A DNA stretch of 35,856 nt from contig DATKPK010000147.1 of assembly GCA_035524095.1 (NCBI GenBank), positions 1 to 35,856 of the forward strand. The letters are read 5' to 3'. The notes beneath the pieces are model-generated. The model made no database searches, was not told where the DNA came from, and was given only the letters and a program-made list of their open reading frames with translations. Both the position numbers and the translations under genes were made by a program. Shown piece after piece: positions 24,425-32,589 of the stretch (position 1 is the stretch's first letter; each line of letters starts with the position of its first letter). The stretch is from DATJUF01 sp035524095 (GTDB lineage: Bacteria; Desulfobacterota; Binatia; Binatales; Binataceae).

Positions 24425-25642
24425 ATGGACGCACCATTAAAAGGTATTAGGGTCATCGATTGGACGATTTGGCAGCAAGGCCCGGTGGCGACCGCGATGC
24501 TCGCCGACCTCGGCGCCGAAGTGATCAAGATCGAAGAGCGCGACAAGGGCGACCCGGGCCGCGCAATCTTCGCGATCGGCGGGGCCTCCGCTACGTCCAA
24601 GAGCGGCCACAACTTTTACTTCGAGGCTAATAATCGTCACAAGCAAAGCCTGACGCTCGATCTGACGAAGCCTGCGGCGCGAGAAATCGTTTATAAACTC
24701 GCCGCAAAAAGTGACGTTTTCGTGCAGAATTTCCGTAAGGGCGTCGCCGACCGCTTGGGACTTGGCTACAAGGACCTCAGCGCGCGCAATCCCAAGCTCA
24801 TCTATGCCAGCGCTTCCGGCTACGGTCCCGAGGGTCCCGACAGTGGCGAGCCGTCATTTGATTATCTTGCGCAGTCACGCTCGGGAATTATGAATATTGC
24901 CGGTATCGAGTCCGAGGAGCCGGTCTATCTGATGGGCGGGGTTGCCGACCAGATGGGCGCAATCATGCTGTCGTACGGCGTGATGACCGCATTGGTAGCG
25001 CGCGAACGGCTCGGGGTCGGCCAGGAAGTGAATGCGTCGCATCTCGGTTCGATGATCGCGCTGCAGGGCCTGAACGTTTCGATGCGCACGATCATGGGCA
25101 AGGAAATGGCGCGGACCACGCGCGACGATGCCTACAATCCGCTATGGAATCACTACAAATGTGCGGACGGCGAATGGCTCAGCCTCGGGATGCTGCAGAC
25201 CGATCGTTACTGGAGTGATTTCTGCAAGGCGCTCGGCATTACGGAGTTGATCAACGACGATCGCTTCAAGGATATGCGCGCGCGTGGGAAGAATCATCGT
25301 GAACTGGTTGCGGTTCTGGATCGCGTTTTTGCGGCCAAGCCGCGTGCCGAATGGATGAACATCCTGAAGCATGGCGGCGACTTTATTTATACCGTCGTCA
25401 ACCGAATCAACGATCTGCCGAATGATGAACAAGTGCTCGCCAACGAATATATCGTTGACTATGACCATCCGGAACTGGGCAAAACCAAGCTGGTAGGCGT
25501 ACCAGTCCGCTTCAGCAAGACGCCCGGTAATGCCCGCGGACGAGCGCCAGAACTAGGTGAAAATACTGAACTGATCTTGACTGAGTTATTGGACTATAGT
25601 TGGGATGACGTGGCACGGCTGCGCGAAGGTGGAGTTATCTAG
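24425..25642 (+). CDS. CoA transferase, class III (CaiB/BaiF/formyl-CoA transferase type)
   Basis: 405 residues, the usual size. It moves CoA between an acyl-CoA donor and a carboxylic acid through an aspartyl-CoA anhydride. Seen: the N-terminal LKGIRVIDWT and GPVATAMLADLGAEVIKIE, LDLTKPAAREI, FVQNFRKGVADRLGLGY, LIYASASGYGPEGP, and GGVADQMGAIMLSYG, whose aspartate sits where the catalytic Asp of the family lies. The frame extends 15 codons upstream through a TTG at 24380, but the ATG at 24425 begins exactly at the family N-terminus. It starts the plus-strand catabolic run and is likely to activate an organic acid for the pathway, donor and acceptor unknown. Confidence 0.9.
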   Translation: MDAPLKGIRVIDWTIWQQGPVATAMLADLGAEVIKIEERDKGDPGRAIFAIGGASATSKSGHNFYFEANNRHKQSLTLDLTKPAAREIVYKLAAKSDVFVQNFRKGVADRLGLGYKDLSARNPKLIYASASGYGPEGPDSGEPSFDYLAQSRSGIMNIAGIESEEPVYLMGGVADQMGAIMLSYGVMTALVARERLGVGQEVNASHLGSMIALQGLNVSMRTIMGKEMARTTRDDAYNPLWNHYKCADGEWLSLGMLQTDRYWSDFCKALGITELINDDRFKDMRARGKNHRELVAVLDRVFAAKPRAEWMNILKHGGDFIYTVVNRINDLPNDEQVLANEYIVDYDHPELGKTKLVGVPVRFSKTPGNARGRAPELGENTELILTELLDYSWDDVARLREGGVI

Positions 25643-25718
25643 CGCGTAGCCTTCTGATTGTGGCGATGCGTCTCGGAAGCGTTGTCGTTCGGTCTAGTTT
25701 CGGCAGGAGAGGTTGACT

Positions 25719-26129
25719 ATGAGCATCACGGGGACCTTGGAAGACCGGGAGCAAATTCGCGAGCTCTATGCGCGTTATGCGTTCACTATCGACTACGGCC
25801 CCTATGATGAATGGGTCAGATGCTTCACGGCCGACGGCGTATTTGATAGCCCCCGGCTCGGGCGCCATGAGGGCCACGAAGCGCTGACAAAGTTCACCTC
25901 GACTTACACGGCCTCGCATGGGGACGCCCAGGTGCGCCATATGATGACCAACGTTACCTTCCGGATCGAAGGTGATATGGCAAAGGGTGGCTGCTACTTG
26001 ACTTACTATCACTGCAAGAACGGCAAGGCCGCTTTGCAGGCAATCGGCCGCTATCAGGACGAATTGCGCAAAGTCGATGGCGAGTGGCTGTTCAAGTACC
26101 GCCGCGTCTTCATCGATGGCCACGGTTAA
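25719..26129 (+). CDS. NTF2-like / SnoaL-like protein 1
   Basis: 136 residues in a cone-shaped alpha+beta barrel fold. Seen: REQIRELYARYAFTIDYGPY, then DEWVRCFTADGVFD, then MMTNVTFRIEG, and a closing WLFKYRRVFIDG, which is the SnoaL_4 pattern. Members act as small dehydratases, isomerases or ring-hydroxylating dioxygenase beta-type subunits; the fold alone gives no reaction. GGAGAGG at 25706-25712 lies 6 bases before the ATG, so this start is well supported. It is 76 bases after the CoA transferase, probably the same transcript. A second, divergent NTF2-like protein lies at the far end of the cluster. Confidence 0.85.
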   Translation: MSITGTLEDREQIRELYARYAFTIDYGPYDEWVRCFTADGVFDSPRLGRHEGHEALTKFTSTYTASHGDAQVRHMMTNVTFRIEGDMAKGGCYLTYYHCKNGKAALQAIGRYQDELRKVDGEWLFKYRRVFIDGHG

Positions 26130-26139
26130 CCCCCCCATA

Positions 26140-26220
26140 GGCCTCGCTTGCGAGGCCGTGCCGGTGCGAGGCTGCGATCCGGCCTGAAGAATCCGAAGCC
26201 TCGCTTGCGAGGCCGTGCCG
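26140..26220. repeat. Tandem 24-bp hairpin repeats with CTTG loops
   Basis: Two identical 24-bp copies, 26140-26163 and 26197-26220, are separated by 33 bases. Each begins with GCCTCG-CTTG-CGAGGC, a 6- or 7-bp stem closed by a CTTG tetraloop, followed by CGTGCCGG. Directly after the first copy, TGCGAGGC recurs as a partial third. The unit resembles bacterial intergenic REP-like elements. It lies 10 bases after the SnoaL-like gene and could also end its transcript. The rest of this 316-base gap (26221-26445) holds only the SD of the next gene. Confidence 0.6.
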
Positions 26221-26445
26221 GGCTGTTGAGCCGCAAGCGTCATTCCCGGAGATTGTTTCCCTCAAAGGATGCCGACTGTCGGGTTAGGACACCGTCGCAG
26301 CAGAAAGTCTCCGCTCGTACATCCCTGACGCGAATACTGATGGATGATTGACCCATCCTCAGCCGTGATTGCCAAGCGTGGCATTCTTGTTTGCGCCTGA
26401 CGCGGGTGGTTAGATGGCATCTTCTCGTGAAAGATGGGAGTCTTC

Positions 26446-27579
26446 ATGTCAAGCGAGTATGACGTCATTGATGCCGACGGCCACGTGCTCGAACCGCCCG
26501 ATCTCTGGCTGAACTACATTGAACCCAAGTTCCGTGATCGTGCGCCAAGATTGGGCTGCACCAGCGACGGCGCCGAGGTACTTCAACTGGGAGAGCAGGA
26601 AGTAACCGATAATGGACCGGGACGCCGCCGCGTGAAAGTCGGGGCGACCGGCGCAATTGGCGCTCGCGAGGGCAAAGTTTCGGTCTGGATCAAATACGCG
26701 GAAGGGCGTCGGGGTGGTTTCGACCCGCACGCGCGCATCCCCGATATGGAAGCTGAAGGGATCGATGCAGCCTTCCTTTATCCGAGCCTGGGATTATTCC
26801 TCGGTGCAGTCGCAGAGCCTGAGTTAGCCGCCGCGATTTGCCGTGCCTACAACCGATGGCTCGCCGATTACTGCCGTCCGTATCCCGATCGATTATTTGG
26901 GGTGGCGATGCTCCCGATGCAGGCTGTCAATTTAGCCGTGCAGGAGTTGCGCTTTGCTGTGGGCGAACTCGGGTTTCGAGCTGGATTCGTCCGGCCTAAC
27001 CCATATAACGGGCGTGTTCTTCATTCCCTTGATTACGATCCGTTGTGGCAAGCGGCGCAAGAATTAGATGTCGCGCTGGGTATTCACAGTGGCGCCGAAA
27101 GCGGCCAGCCGACACTCGCGATGGATCGATTCGAAGGCGACCGCCGTGCAGTCCGCCACTGTGTCGCACATACGTTTGAGATGATGGCGGCGGCAACCAG
27201 CATGATCATGTGTGGCGTCTGCGATCGCTTTCCGCGGCTTCGCGTAGGTTTCCTGGAATCGGGCGGCGGCTGGATGGCAGGTTGGCTCGATCGCATGGAT
27301 CGGCATTTCGATGATAAGGGCATGAATGATACCGGCCTGACTGCCCGGCCGAGTGAACTGTTTCGCCGTCAGTGTTTCATTTCATTTGAGCCGGTCGAGC
27401 GCTCGTTGCTTCTGCTGGCTGATTATCTTGGGCCGGAAAACATCCTGTGGGCCACCGATTATCCTCATTTCGACGGCTTCTGGGGCGCGCCGAACATGAT
27501 TAAGCAATTGGGTCTGCCGCCTGCGACTCTCCGAAGCGTCTTGGCTGGCGGGGCCAAGCGCTACTACGGCTTGAACTGA
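26446..27579 (+). CDS. Amidohydrolase_2 family metal-dependent hydrolase/decarboxylase
   Basis: 377 residues forming a TIM barrel of the amidohydrolase_2 type, which includes gamma-resorcylate and o-orsellinate decarboxylases, ACMSD and related hydrolases. Metal and catalytic positions are visible: DADGHV (D9 to H13, the D-x-H-like first ligands), H214 in LGIHSGAES, H242 in VAHTFEMM and D338 in WATDYPHFDG. The family segment RLRVGFLESGGGWMAGWLDRMD is also present. GGGAG at 26436-26440 is 5 bases before the ATG at 26446; the ATG 12 bases earlier has no SD. It may hydrolyse or decarboxylate an aromatic-acid intermediate in the same pathway as the Rieske oxygenase 51 bases downstream. Confidence 0.88.
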   Translation: MSSEYDVIDADGHVLEPPDLWLNYIEPKFRDRAPRLGCTSDGAEVLQLGEQEVTDNGPGRRRVKVGATGAIGAREGKVSVWIKYAEGRRGGFDPHARIPDMEAEGIDAAFLYPSLGLFLGAVAEPELAAAICRAYNRWLADYCRPYPDRLFGVAMLPMQAVNLAVQELRFAVGELGFRAGFVRPNPYNGRVLHSLDYDPLWQAAQELDVALGIHSGAESGQPTLAMDRFEGDRRAVRHCVAHTFEMMAAATSMIMCGVCDRFPRLRVGFLESGGGWMAGWLDRMDRHFDDKGMNDTGLTARPSELFRRQCFISFEPVERSLLLLADYLGPENILWATDYPHFDGFWGAPNMIKQLGLPPATLRSVLAGGAKRYYGLN

Positions 27580-27630
27580 AGCGATACGATTTTCTCGATC
27601 AGATTAAGTTCCCTGGTTTGGAGTCAGTTG

Positions 27631-28671
27631 ATGTTTCTGAAGAATTGCTGGTATGTCGCGGCGCTGGCCGGTGAGGTCAGCCGCGAACCATTGGGCCGTA
27701 TCTTTCTGAATGAACCCGTAGTCTTATTCCGCACCGAAAAAGGCGAGCCGGTTGCCCTCGAAGATCGTTGCAGCCATCGCAGTTACCCGCTCCACAAAGG
27801 GAAACTGATCGGCGATTCATTGCAATGCGGCTATCACGGGCTGGTTTTTGACTGCGCGGGCAATTGCGTCAAGATTCCCGGGCAGAACCAGATTCCGGAG
27901 CGAGGCGGCATCCGCAAATATCCAGTGATCGAACGCTGGGGTTGGGTCTGGATTTGGATGGGTGATCCGGCGCTTGCTGACGAATCCTCGTTAGTGGACT
28001 TTCATTGGCTTGACGATCCCGCATGGGGCGCCAAAAGTGAACTGCTTCATATCAAGTGTGACTACCGGCTGATTCTCGACAATCTTCTCGACTTGAGCCA
28101 CTTGACTTTTGTCCATCCGGGAACGATTGGCTCGGCGGCGAATGTTGAAAAAGCGCAGGTGCGAAACGAACTGACGGAAGATACCGCCACTGTTAACCGT
28201 TGGCTGATCGATATCGAACCTCCTCCGACTTATGCCCGCGCGGGATTCAAGGGCAACATCGATCGCTGGCAGATAATTCGCTTTGAGCCACCCGTGTTCG
28301 TCAATCTCTACGCCGGCGCGACTGATACGGGGACCGGCGCGCCCGAAGGGCGGCGTCAGGGTGGCATCGGTTTACGAAACCTCGACGCGATCACTCCCGA
28401 AACGGAGACCAGTTCTCACTATTTCTGGGCGATCGCGCAGGATCGCGCTCCCAACGATCAGGCCGCGACGGAGTCGATGTTTCAGGAAATTCATCGAACC
28501 TTCTTGGAAGATTGGGAAGTGCTCGAGACTCAGCAACGATGGAACGAGCTGACGCAAGGCGCGCCTTTAGTCAATATTCAAAGTGATGCGGCGCCGATTC
28601 ATGCACGCCGCATCCTCGAGCGCCTGATTCGCGAAGAATCACGAAAGCACTTGCAGCTAAAGGCTTCATGA
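27631..28671 (+). CDS. Rieske non-heme iron oxygenase, VanA-like
   Basis: 346 residues, matching vanillate O-demethylase oxygenase and related terminal oxygenases. The Rieske cluster ligands are C47 and H49 (RCSHRSYPL) and C66 and H69 (CGYHGLVFDC). The mononuclear iron site is DNLLDLSHLTFVH, with H157 and H162 as ligands and D154 as the bridge to the neighbouring Rieske domain. GGAG at 27620-27623 sits 7 bases before the ATG at 27631. Such enzymes add oxygen to, or O- or N-demethylate, aromatic or related substrates, using electrons from a ferredoxin reductase. No reductase (vanB-like) gene is in the window, so electrons must come from elsewhere. Its stop overlaps the convergent LLM gene by 6 bp. 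Confidence 0.92.
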   Translation: MFLKNCWYVAALAGEVSREPLGRIFLNEPVVLFRTEKGEPVALEDRCSHRSYPLHKGKLIGDSLQCGYHGLVFDCAGNCVKIPGQNQIPERGGIRKYPVIERWGWVWIWMGDPALADESSLVDFHWLDDPAWGAKSELLHIKCDYRLILDNLLDLSHLTFVHPGTIGSAANVEKAQVRNELTEDTATVNRWLIDIEPPPTYARAGFKGNIDRWQIIRFEPPVFVNLYAGATDTGTGAPEGRRQGGIGLRNLDAITPETETSSHYFWAIAQDRAPNDQAATESMFQEIHRTFLEDWEVLETQQRWNELTQGAPLVNIQSDAAPIHARRILERLIREESRKHLQLKAS

Positions 28672-29652
28672 CGGTGGCTGGCTATCGACGTAGGGCAGCA
28701 CCTCAGCGGCGATCCGATTGAATTGTTCGTTCTGATTCCAACCGGTGATACGCAAAGTTATAGCTTTGGCTCCGGCGCGAATCAGCCGATTTAGGTCTTC
28801 GATACACTCAGCAGGCGTGCCGGCGGCGGTCCATCCTTCCGCCTGTTCCGCCGAGAAGACCGGTCCATAGTATTCATTGAGAAACCGCCGGGTTTCGGCC
28901 AGTGCGGATGCCCGATCGCGTGCGACATTGATGTTGTGGTACGCGATGTTGGCGAACGTATTTGCACTTTTGCCGGCCGCGGCGAGATGCTTCGACAGCT
29001 TACTCCACAGCGTACCGAATAAGCCCGGCCATACCTGGGCCAGCATCCAGCCATCGGCGACTTCCGCCACGCGCCGTAACGGCCTGCCCGAAAGCGTCGG
29101 TCGTGGGTTGGCGGCGATCCAGATCGGGCAAGGCCGCTGAATCGGTTTGGGATTAACGCTGGCATCGACGAACGAACGGAAGGCGCCATCAAAACTTACA
29201 CGCTCCTCGTTCCATAGCCTTCGGCATATCGTAATGTTCTCGGTCATGCGGGCGCCGCGTTCTGAATCCGGGACGCCCCATATTGCCCCTTCTTTAGCGC
29301 TGGTGCCTCCGAGTCCGATACCGGTACAAACCGCAAGCTGCATCCGTCCGTTGGATATGAAATCGAGGGTCGCCCACTGCTCGGCAAAGAGCACCGGTTC
29401 GCGCAGCGCGAAGCTCGCCATGCAACCAACGCCCAGGCGTAAGCGTTTCGTCGCCGCGGTCAGTGCGCCCAGCAGCGCGATTGGTTCGGGGCGCGGCTTC
29501 GCCATCACACTGTCGCCGACCCAAACTGAATCGAATAGGTCATTTCGATCAGCTTCACGCGCCAACTCAAGCATGTGATCCCAGCTCCCAACGCCGAACA
29601 GCGTGGCGCGCTGAGGTAAGGTAAGTCCGAAACTCGTTCGATTCGATTTCAT
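28666..29652 (-). CDS. LLM-class flavin- or F420-dependent oxidoreductase
   Basis: 328 residues with a luciferase-like TIM barrel. Seen: FGLTLPQRATLF at the start, DSVWVGDSVMAKPRPEPIAL, TKRLRLGVGCMASFALREPV, and FISNGRMQLAVCTGIGLGG, which form the cofactor-binding face; PCPIWIAANPRPTL follows. These proteins use FMNH2 as monooxygenases or F420H2 as reductases/dehydrogenases, and motif reading does not separate the two reliably. It is convergent with the Rieske gene (6-bp overlap of coding ends) and divergent from the second NTF2-like gene across 176 bases. A place in the same degradation pathway is plausible by position only. Confidence 0.88.
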   Translation of the reverse strand: MKSNRTSFGLTLPQRATLFGVGSWDHMLELAREADRNDLFDSVWVGDSVMAKPRPEPIALLGALTAATKRLRLGVGCMASFALREPVLFAEQWATLDFISNGRMQLAVCTGIGLGGTSAKEGAIWGVPDSERGARMTENITICRRLWNEERVSFDGAFRSFVDASVNPKPIQRPCPIWIAANPRPTLSGRPLRRVAEVADGWMLAQVWPGLFGTLWSKLSKHLAAAGKSANTFANIAYHNINVARDRASALAETRRFLNEYYGPVFSAEQAEGWTAAGTPAECIEDLNRLIRAGAKAITLRITGWNQNEQFNRIAAEVLPYVDSQPPS

Positions 29653-29828
29653 AATTAGACGGCTTGGCTTGTCAGGTCGTTATCTTAATTACGTGAGGCG
29701 GGAATTTTACCGCCGAATTATCTGACTGGCGACAAACCAACTGACGCGATCATGTAGCTGAAGCCTCTCCGATCGTCGATGTAATCAAAGGCTGGCAGAG
29801 CCTCTTGGGCGGCGCTATAAGTCGCTTC

Positions 29829-30338
29829 ATGGCAATCGACGAAAAGCAATTACAGTTTCTGCTTGACCGCGCCGCCATCAGCGATATCCAGCTTCGTTAT
29901 GCCACCGGTGTGGATATGCGCGACTGGCCGCTTTACCGCTCATGTTTCACCGACGAGATCGAGACTGATTTCTCGTCGGCGGTCGGCACTCCGCCCCAGC
30001 GTATGAAGGCTGACGATTGGGTTGAATTTGCCCGCCGAACCATCAACGGCATGAAGGCGACGCAGCACATGATTACGAATCATGTGATTACGCTTGCAGG
30101 CGATGAAGCCACATGCGTCGCTTACGTCCAGGCACGTCATCATCTGCCAAACGAAACGGGCGGGAGCAATCAGGTGATGTACGGCTATTACACGAATAAG
30201 TTTGTTCGGACTGCTGACGGGTGGAAAATCCGTTCGTGCAAGCTGACTGTGACCTGGAATGAAGGGAACATGCATATCTTCGAATTGGCCCGGCGTCGGC
30301 TGGACGAGGCGGAGGGCCGCTCGCGCGAGAAAAGATAA
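29829..30338 (+). CDS. NTF2-like / SnoaL-like protein 2
   Basis: 169 residues. The layout IDEKQLQFLLDRAAISDIQL then RYATGVDMRDWPLYRSCFTD then QHMITNHVITLAGDEATCVA is the SnoaL_4 pattern. An extended tail follows after the final strand WKIRSCKLTVTWNEG, ending in a charged helix with ELARRRLDEAEGRSREKR. It differs clearly from the first NTF2-like protein in this cluster, so it is not a recent duplicate. The ATG at 29829 is chosen because the family starts there; the frame runs 8 codons further to a TTG. No SD is obvious. The function is unknown: a small enzyme or binding protein of the neighbouring pathway. Confidence 0.82.
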   Translation: MAIDEKQLQFLLDRAAISDIQLRYATGVDMRDWPLYRSCFTDEIETDFSSAVGTPPQRMKADDWVEFARRTINGMKATQHMITNHVITLAGDEATCVAYVQARHHLPNETGGSNQVMYGYYTNKFVRTADGWKIRSCKLTVTWNEGNMHIFELARRRLDEAEGRSREKR

Positions 30339-30677
30339 TGCGCAGACCTATGCCGGTCGCGATTCGTTCATTTTCAGGTGGCTCCTGCGCGAACTGCTTC
30401 GATGAACATTAACGACCGCCGAAATCGCCGAAGGGAAAGCCTGCGACCGTATCCGCTTTCTGCCGGGTCGATGAATTGACTCAGGCTACTGCCGCTGACT
30501 TATTTATCGGGGTGACGTGAGAGGCAGACTGAGGGTGGAAGCGCGGCTTACGCCTCGACAAAAAGAGACGCGAACGCCAAGCGACAACATCGTAATTTAG
30601 AGCGGCCAGACGCCATACCCACCTTTGACCACTCGCGCTAAATAAAGTACGTCTGTTGCCTGGGTCGCCTCAAACAC
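30339..30677. other. Intergenic region without a confident gene
   Basis: Between the second NTF2-like gene and the first transglutaminase gene lie 339 bases. I see a 24-codon ORF starting on the previous stop (30338-30412), a TTGACT (30475-30480) with no good -10 at normal spacing, and no clear hairpin with a T-tract. I recognise no riboswitch. It probably carries the promoter of the transglutaminase gene, but I cannot place it. Confidence 0.3.
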
Positions 30678-31559
30678 GTGATTTTCCGCATCAAGTACCA
30701 GACCGACTATCATTACGAGCAGCCGGCCTTCGATTCGATTAATGAGATCCGGCTGCGGCCGCTCGAATGTAGCCATCAGCGCTTGCTGGCTTTCCGCCTC
30801 AACGTTGAGCCAACGGCGGTGATTCGCGAGTTTCGCGACCGCTTCGGCAACTCCGCCCACACCGTCGAGGTCCGCCAGTCCCATCAAAGACTGGTGATCA
30901 CTGCTGAGTCACTGGTCGAGCGAACGGAAGTCAGCCAGGGCATTGCCGATCACATCGCTTTCAAGGACTACCTCCGCAAGGACGATCAGCGCACTCACCA
31001 GCACGGCGATTTCCTCAATCCGACTACCTATATCCCCTTCAGTTCGCGCCTCCGCCGATGCTTCTGGTCGGCTCATCCTGCGATGAACGAGGATGTCAAA
31101 ACCTATGTCGAGCGGATCATCGCCTGGGTCCGCGACCAGTTTGGCTATGATCGCGGGACCACCCACGTCCATTCGACGATTGACGATATCCTCACCTCCG
31201 GCGGCGGCGTATGTCAGGACTTCGCCCATCTGACGCTTGGCCTGTTCCGGCTCGCGGGCATACCGTCGCGCTACGTTTCGGGGTATCTGGCGCCGCGCCG
31301 GGCCGGTACCGCTGGACCACCGCCTGAGCTCGCGAGCCATGCCTGGATCGAAGTGCTGCTGCCAGGCCTCGGATGGACCGGATACGATCCGACCCATCGC
31401 TGCCGCACCGATCGCCACTACGTCCGGGTTGCTGTCGGGCGTGACTATCGTGATGTCTCGCCGGTCACCGGTACCTACAAGACGGAGGGCGGCAAGCAGA
31501 AAATGACCTATGAGCTGAAACTGAGCGAGGTATCTGCTGGCGAAGAACTTAGCCTCTAA
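30678..31559 (+). CDS. Transglutaminase-like protein 1
   Basis: 293 residues beginning with GTG. The N-terminal beta-rich domain starts IFRIKYQTDYHYEQPAF and contains FRDRFGNSAH, the bacterial transglutaminase N-terminal pattern. The core has the papain-like triad: C179 in GGGVCQDFAHLTLGLFR, H221 in ASHAWIEVLLPG and D237 in GYDPTH. Bacterial members of this size are mostly thought to be cysteine proteases or amidases rather than crosslinkers, with peptide or amide substrates not established. No signal peptide is visible, so it should be cytoplasmic. The start lacks an SD but fits the family N-terminus exactly. It faces a second transglutaminase-like gene 52 bases away. Confidence 0.88.
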   Translation: MIFRIKYQTDYHYEQPAFDSINEIRLRPLECSHQRLLAFRLNVEPTAVIREFRDRFGNSAHTVEVRQSHQRLVITAESLVERTEVSQGIADHIAFKDYLRKDDQRTHQHGDFLNPTTYIPFSSRLRRCFWSAHPAMNEDVKTYVERIIAWVRDQFGYDRGTTHVHSTIDDILTSGGGVCQDFAHLTLGLFRLAGIPSRYVSGYLAPRRAGTAGPPPELASHAWIEVLLPGLGWTGYDPTHRCRTDRHYVRVAVGRDYRDVSPVTGTYKTEGGKQKMTYELKLSEVSAGEELSL

Positions 31560-31611
31560 CTGGCAGGCGGCCAGAGGCGCGAGCAAGGGCTTTCCGCCCG
31601 CGTACGCGTTC

Positions 31612-32550
31612 TTAGACTCTGAGCCCGCCCAAGCCGCTCAACCGTATCTCCGGCGTTCCATCGAGCCGCTTTGATAGGTCCACCGGATCACCCACCGCAA
31701 CCTCGTCCGGATCGATCTGATACGCCCACACCTCAAAATTGCTCAGCTCCGCCGGACCGTAGGTCGTGGTAAAGGCGCAATCGGTTGCATCTAAGCCATG
31801 CGCGATCTTGACCCGTCCAACCCGCGGGACGTTATAGCGCGCATCGAAGGTATGCCATCGGCCGCCGATATAAACCTCGGCGTAGGCATGGAAATCCATC
31901 GGCGAGCCAGGGTCAAGGTAGCCGATATCCGGCAGATGGCCGGTGACGTAGCGCGCCGGCAGATTCATCGAGCGGCACAACGCCACCGTGCAATGGGCGA
32001 AGTCGCGACACACACCGAACCCGCGCTCGATTATTTCGAAGGCCGATATGTCAGGACGCCCCGAGCCGTAGCGATACTCGATATTCTCGTGGACCCAGTC
32101 GCAAATCGCTGCCGCCCGCCGACCCGGATCGACGATATGCCCAAATTGGCGCGCCGCCAGCCCAAGCAGTTTGTCCGATTCGCAGTAGCGGCTCGGCAGA
32201 GTATAGCGCAGGAGTTGCGGCGGGATCGCTTCGAGCGGCGTGTGATCCCCCACCGAATCCGCCCGGTCACTCAGCAGTGGCACCTCGATCAATGCGTCAT
32301 GACGGATCCGGTTTGGCCCTTGGCGCAAGTTCGCGCGATGGACGATGTTGCCGAAATAGTCGTTAAACATCTGCGGCTGGATAAACTCGTCGAATTCGAG
32401 CCGCTCATCTTTGACTGGCCGATGGGGGTCTGGCAACGGTTTGACCGTTAGCAGGGCCACCGTATCGGTCGGACAGACCAACGTCATGTCACAGCCGACG
32501 CGAATCACCACCCGATGGGTCCCCGTGATCGTGCCAATCGTAAGACTCAT
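31612..32550 (-). CDS. Transglutaminase-like protein 2
   Basis: 312 residues. The core triad is C181 in GFGVCRDFAHCTVALCR, H221 in DFHAYAEVYIGG and D236 in WHTFDARYN. This spacing is close to that of the first transglutaminase-like protein (C179/H221/D237), although the N-terminal domains differ (here VVIRVGCDMTLVCPT and DYFGNIVHRANLRQG). The tail EIRLSGLGGLRV ends the protein. It is probably a cytoplasmic cysteine protease- or amidase-like enzyme. The frame begins with TTG at 32580; the ATG at 32550 is preferred for its codon and family start. It lies 39 bases downstream of the C26 hydrolase gene and is likely co-transcribed with it. Confidence 0.88.
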   Translation of the reverse strand: MSLTIGTITGTHRVVIRVGCDMTLVCPTDTVALLTVKPLPDPHRPVKDERLEFDEFIQPQMFNDYFGNIVHRANLRQGPNRIRHDALIEVPLLSDRADSVGDHTPLEAIPPQLLRYTLPSRYCESDKLLGLAARQFGHIVDPGRRAAAICDWVHENIEYRYGSGRPDISAFEIIERGFGVCRDFAHCTVALCRSMNLPARYVTGHLPDIGYLDPGSPMDFHAYAEVYIGGRWHTFDARYNVPRVGRVKIAHGLDATDCAFTTTYGPAELSNFEVWAYQIDPDEVAVGDPVDLSKRLDGTPEIRLSGLGGLRV

Positions 32551-32589
32551 TGGCTCACGCTTATAAGCAACGACCGTCAACGTTTCGCT

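Noticed and set aside
26140..26220. Short CRISPR array
   Set aside because: Only two repeats, each self-complementary with a CTTG loop, one 33-base spacer, and no cas genes nearby; REP-like repeats fit better.
30475..30560. Riboswitch upstream of transglutaminase-like protein 1 (GGGGTGA and CTGAGG resembling TPP-element pieces)
   Set aside because: The full TPP core is not present, spacing is wrong and the downstream gene is not a thiamine gene.
31798..32451. 217-codon plus-strand ORF
   Set aside because: Antisense shadow of transglutaminase-like protein 2, no recognisable domain.
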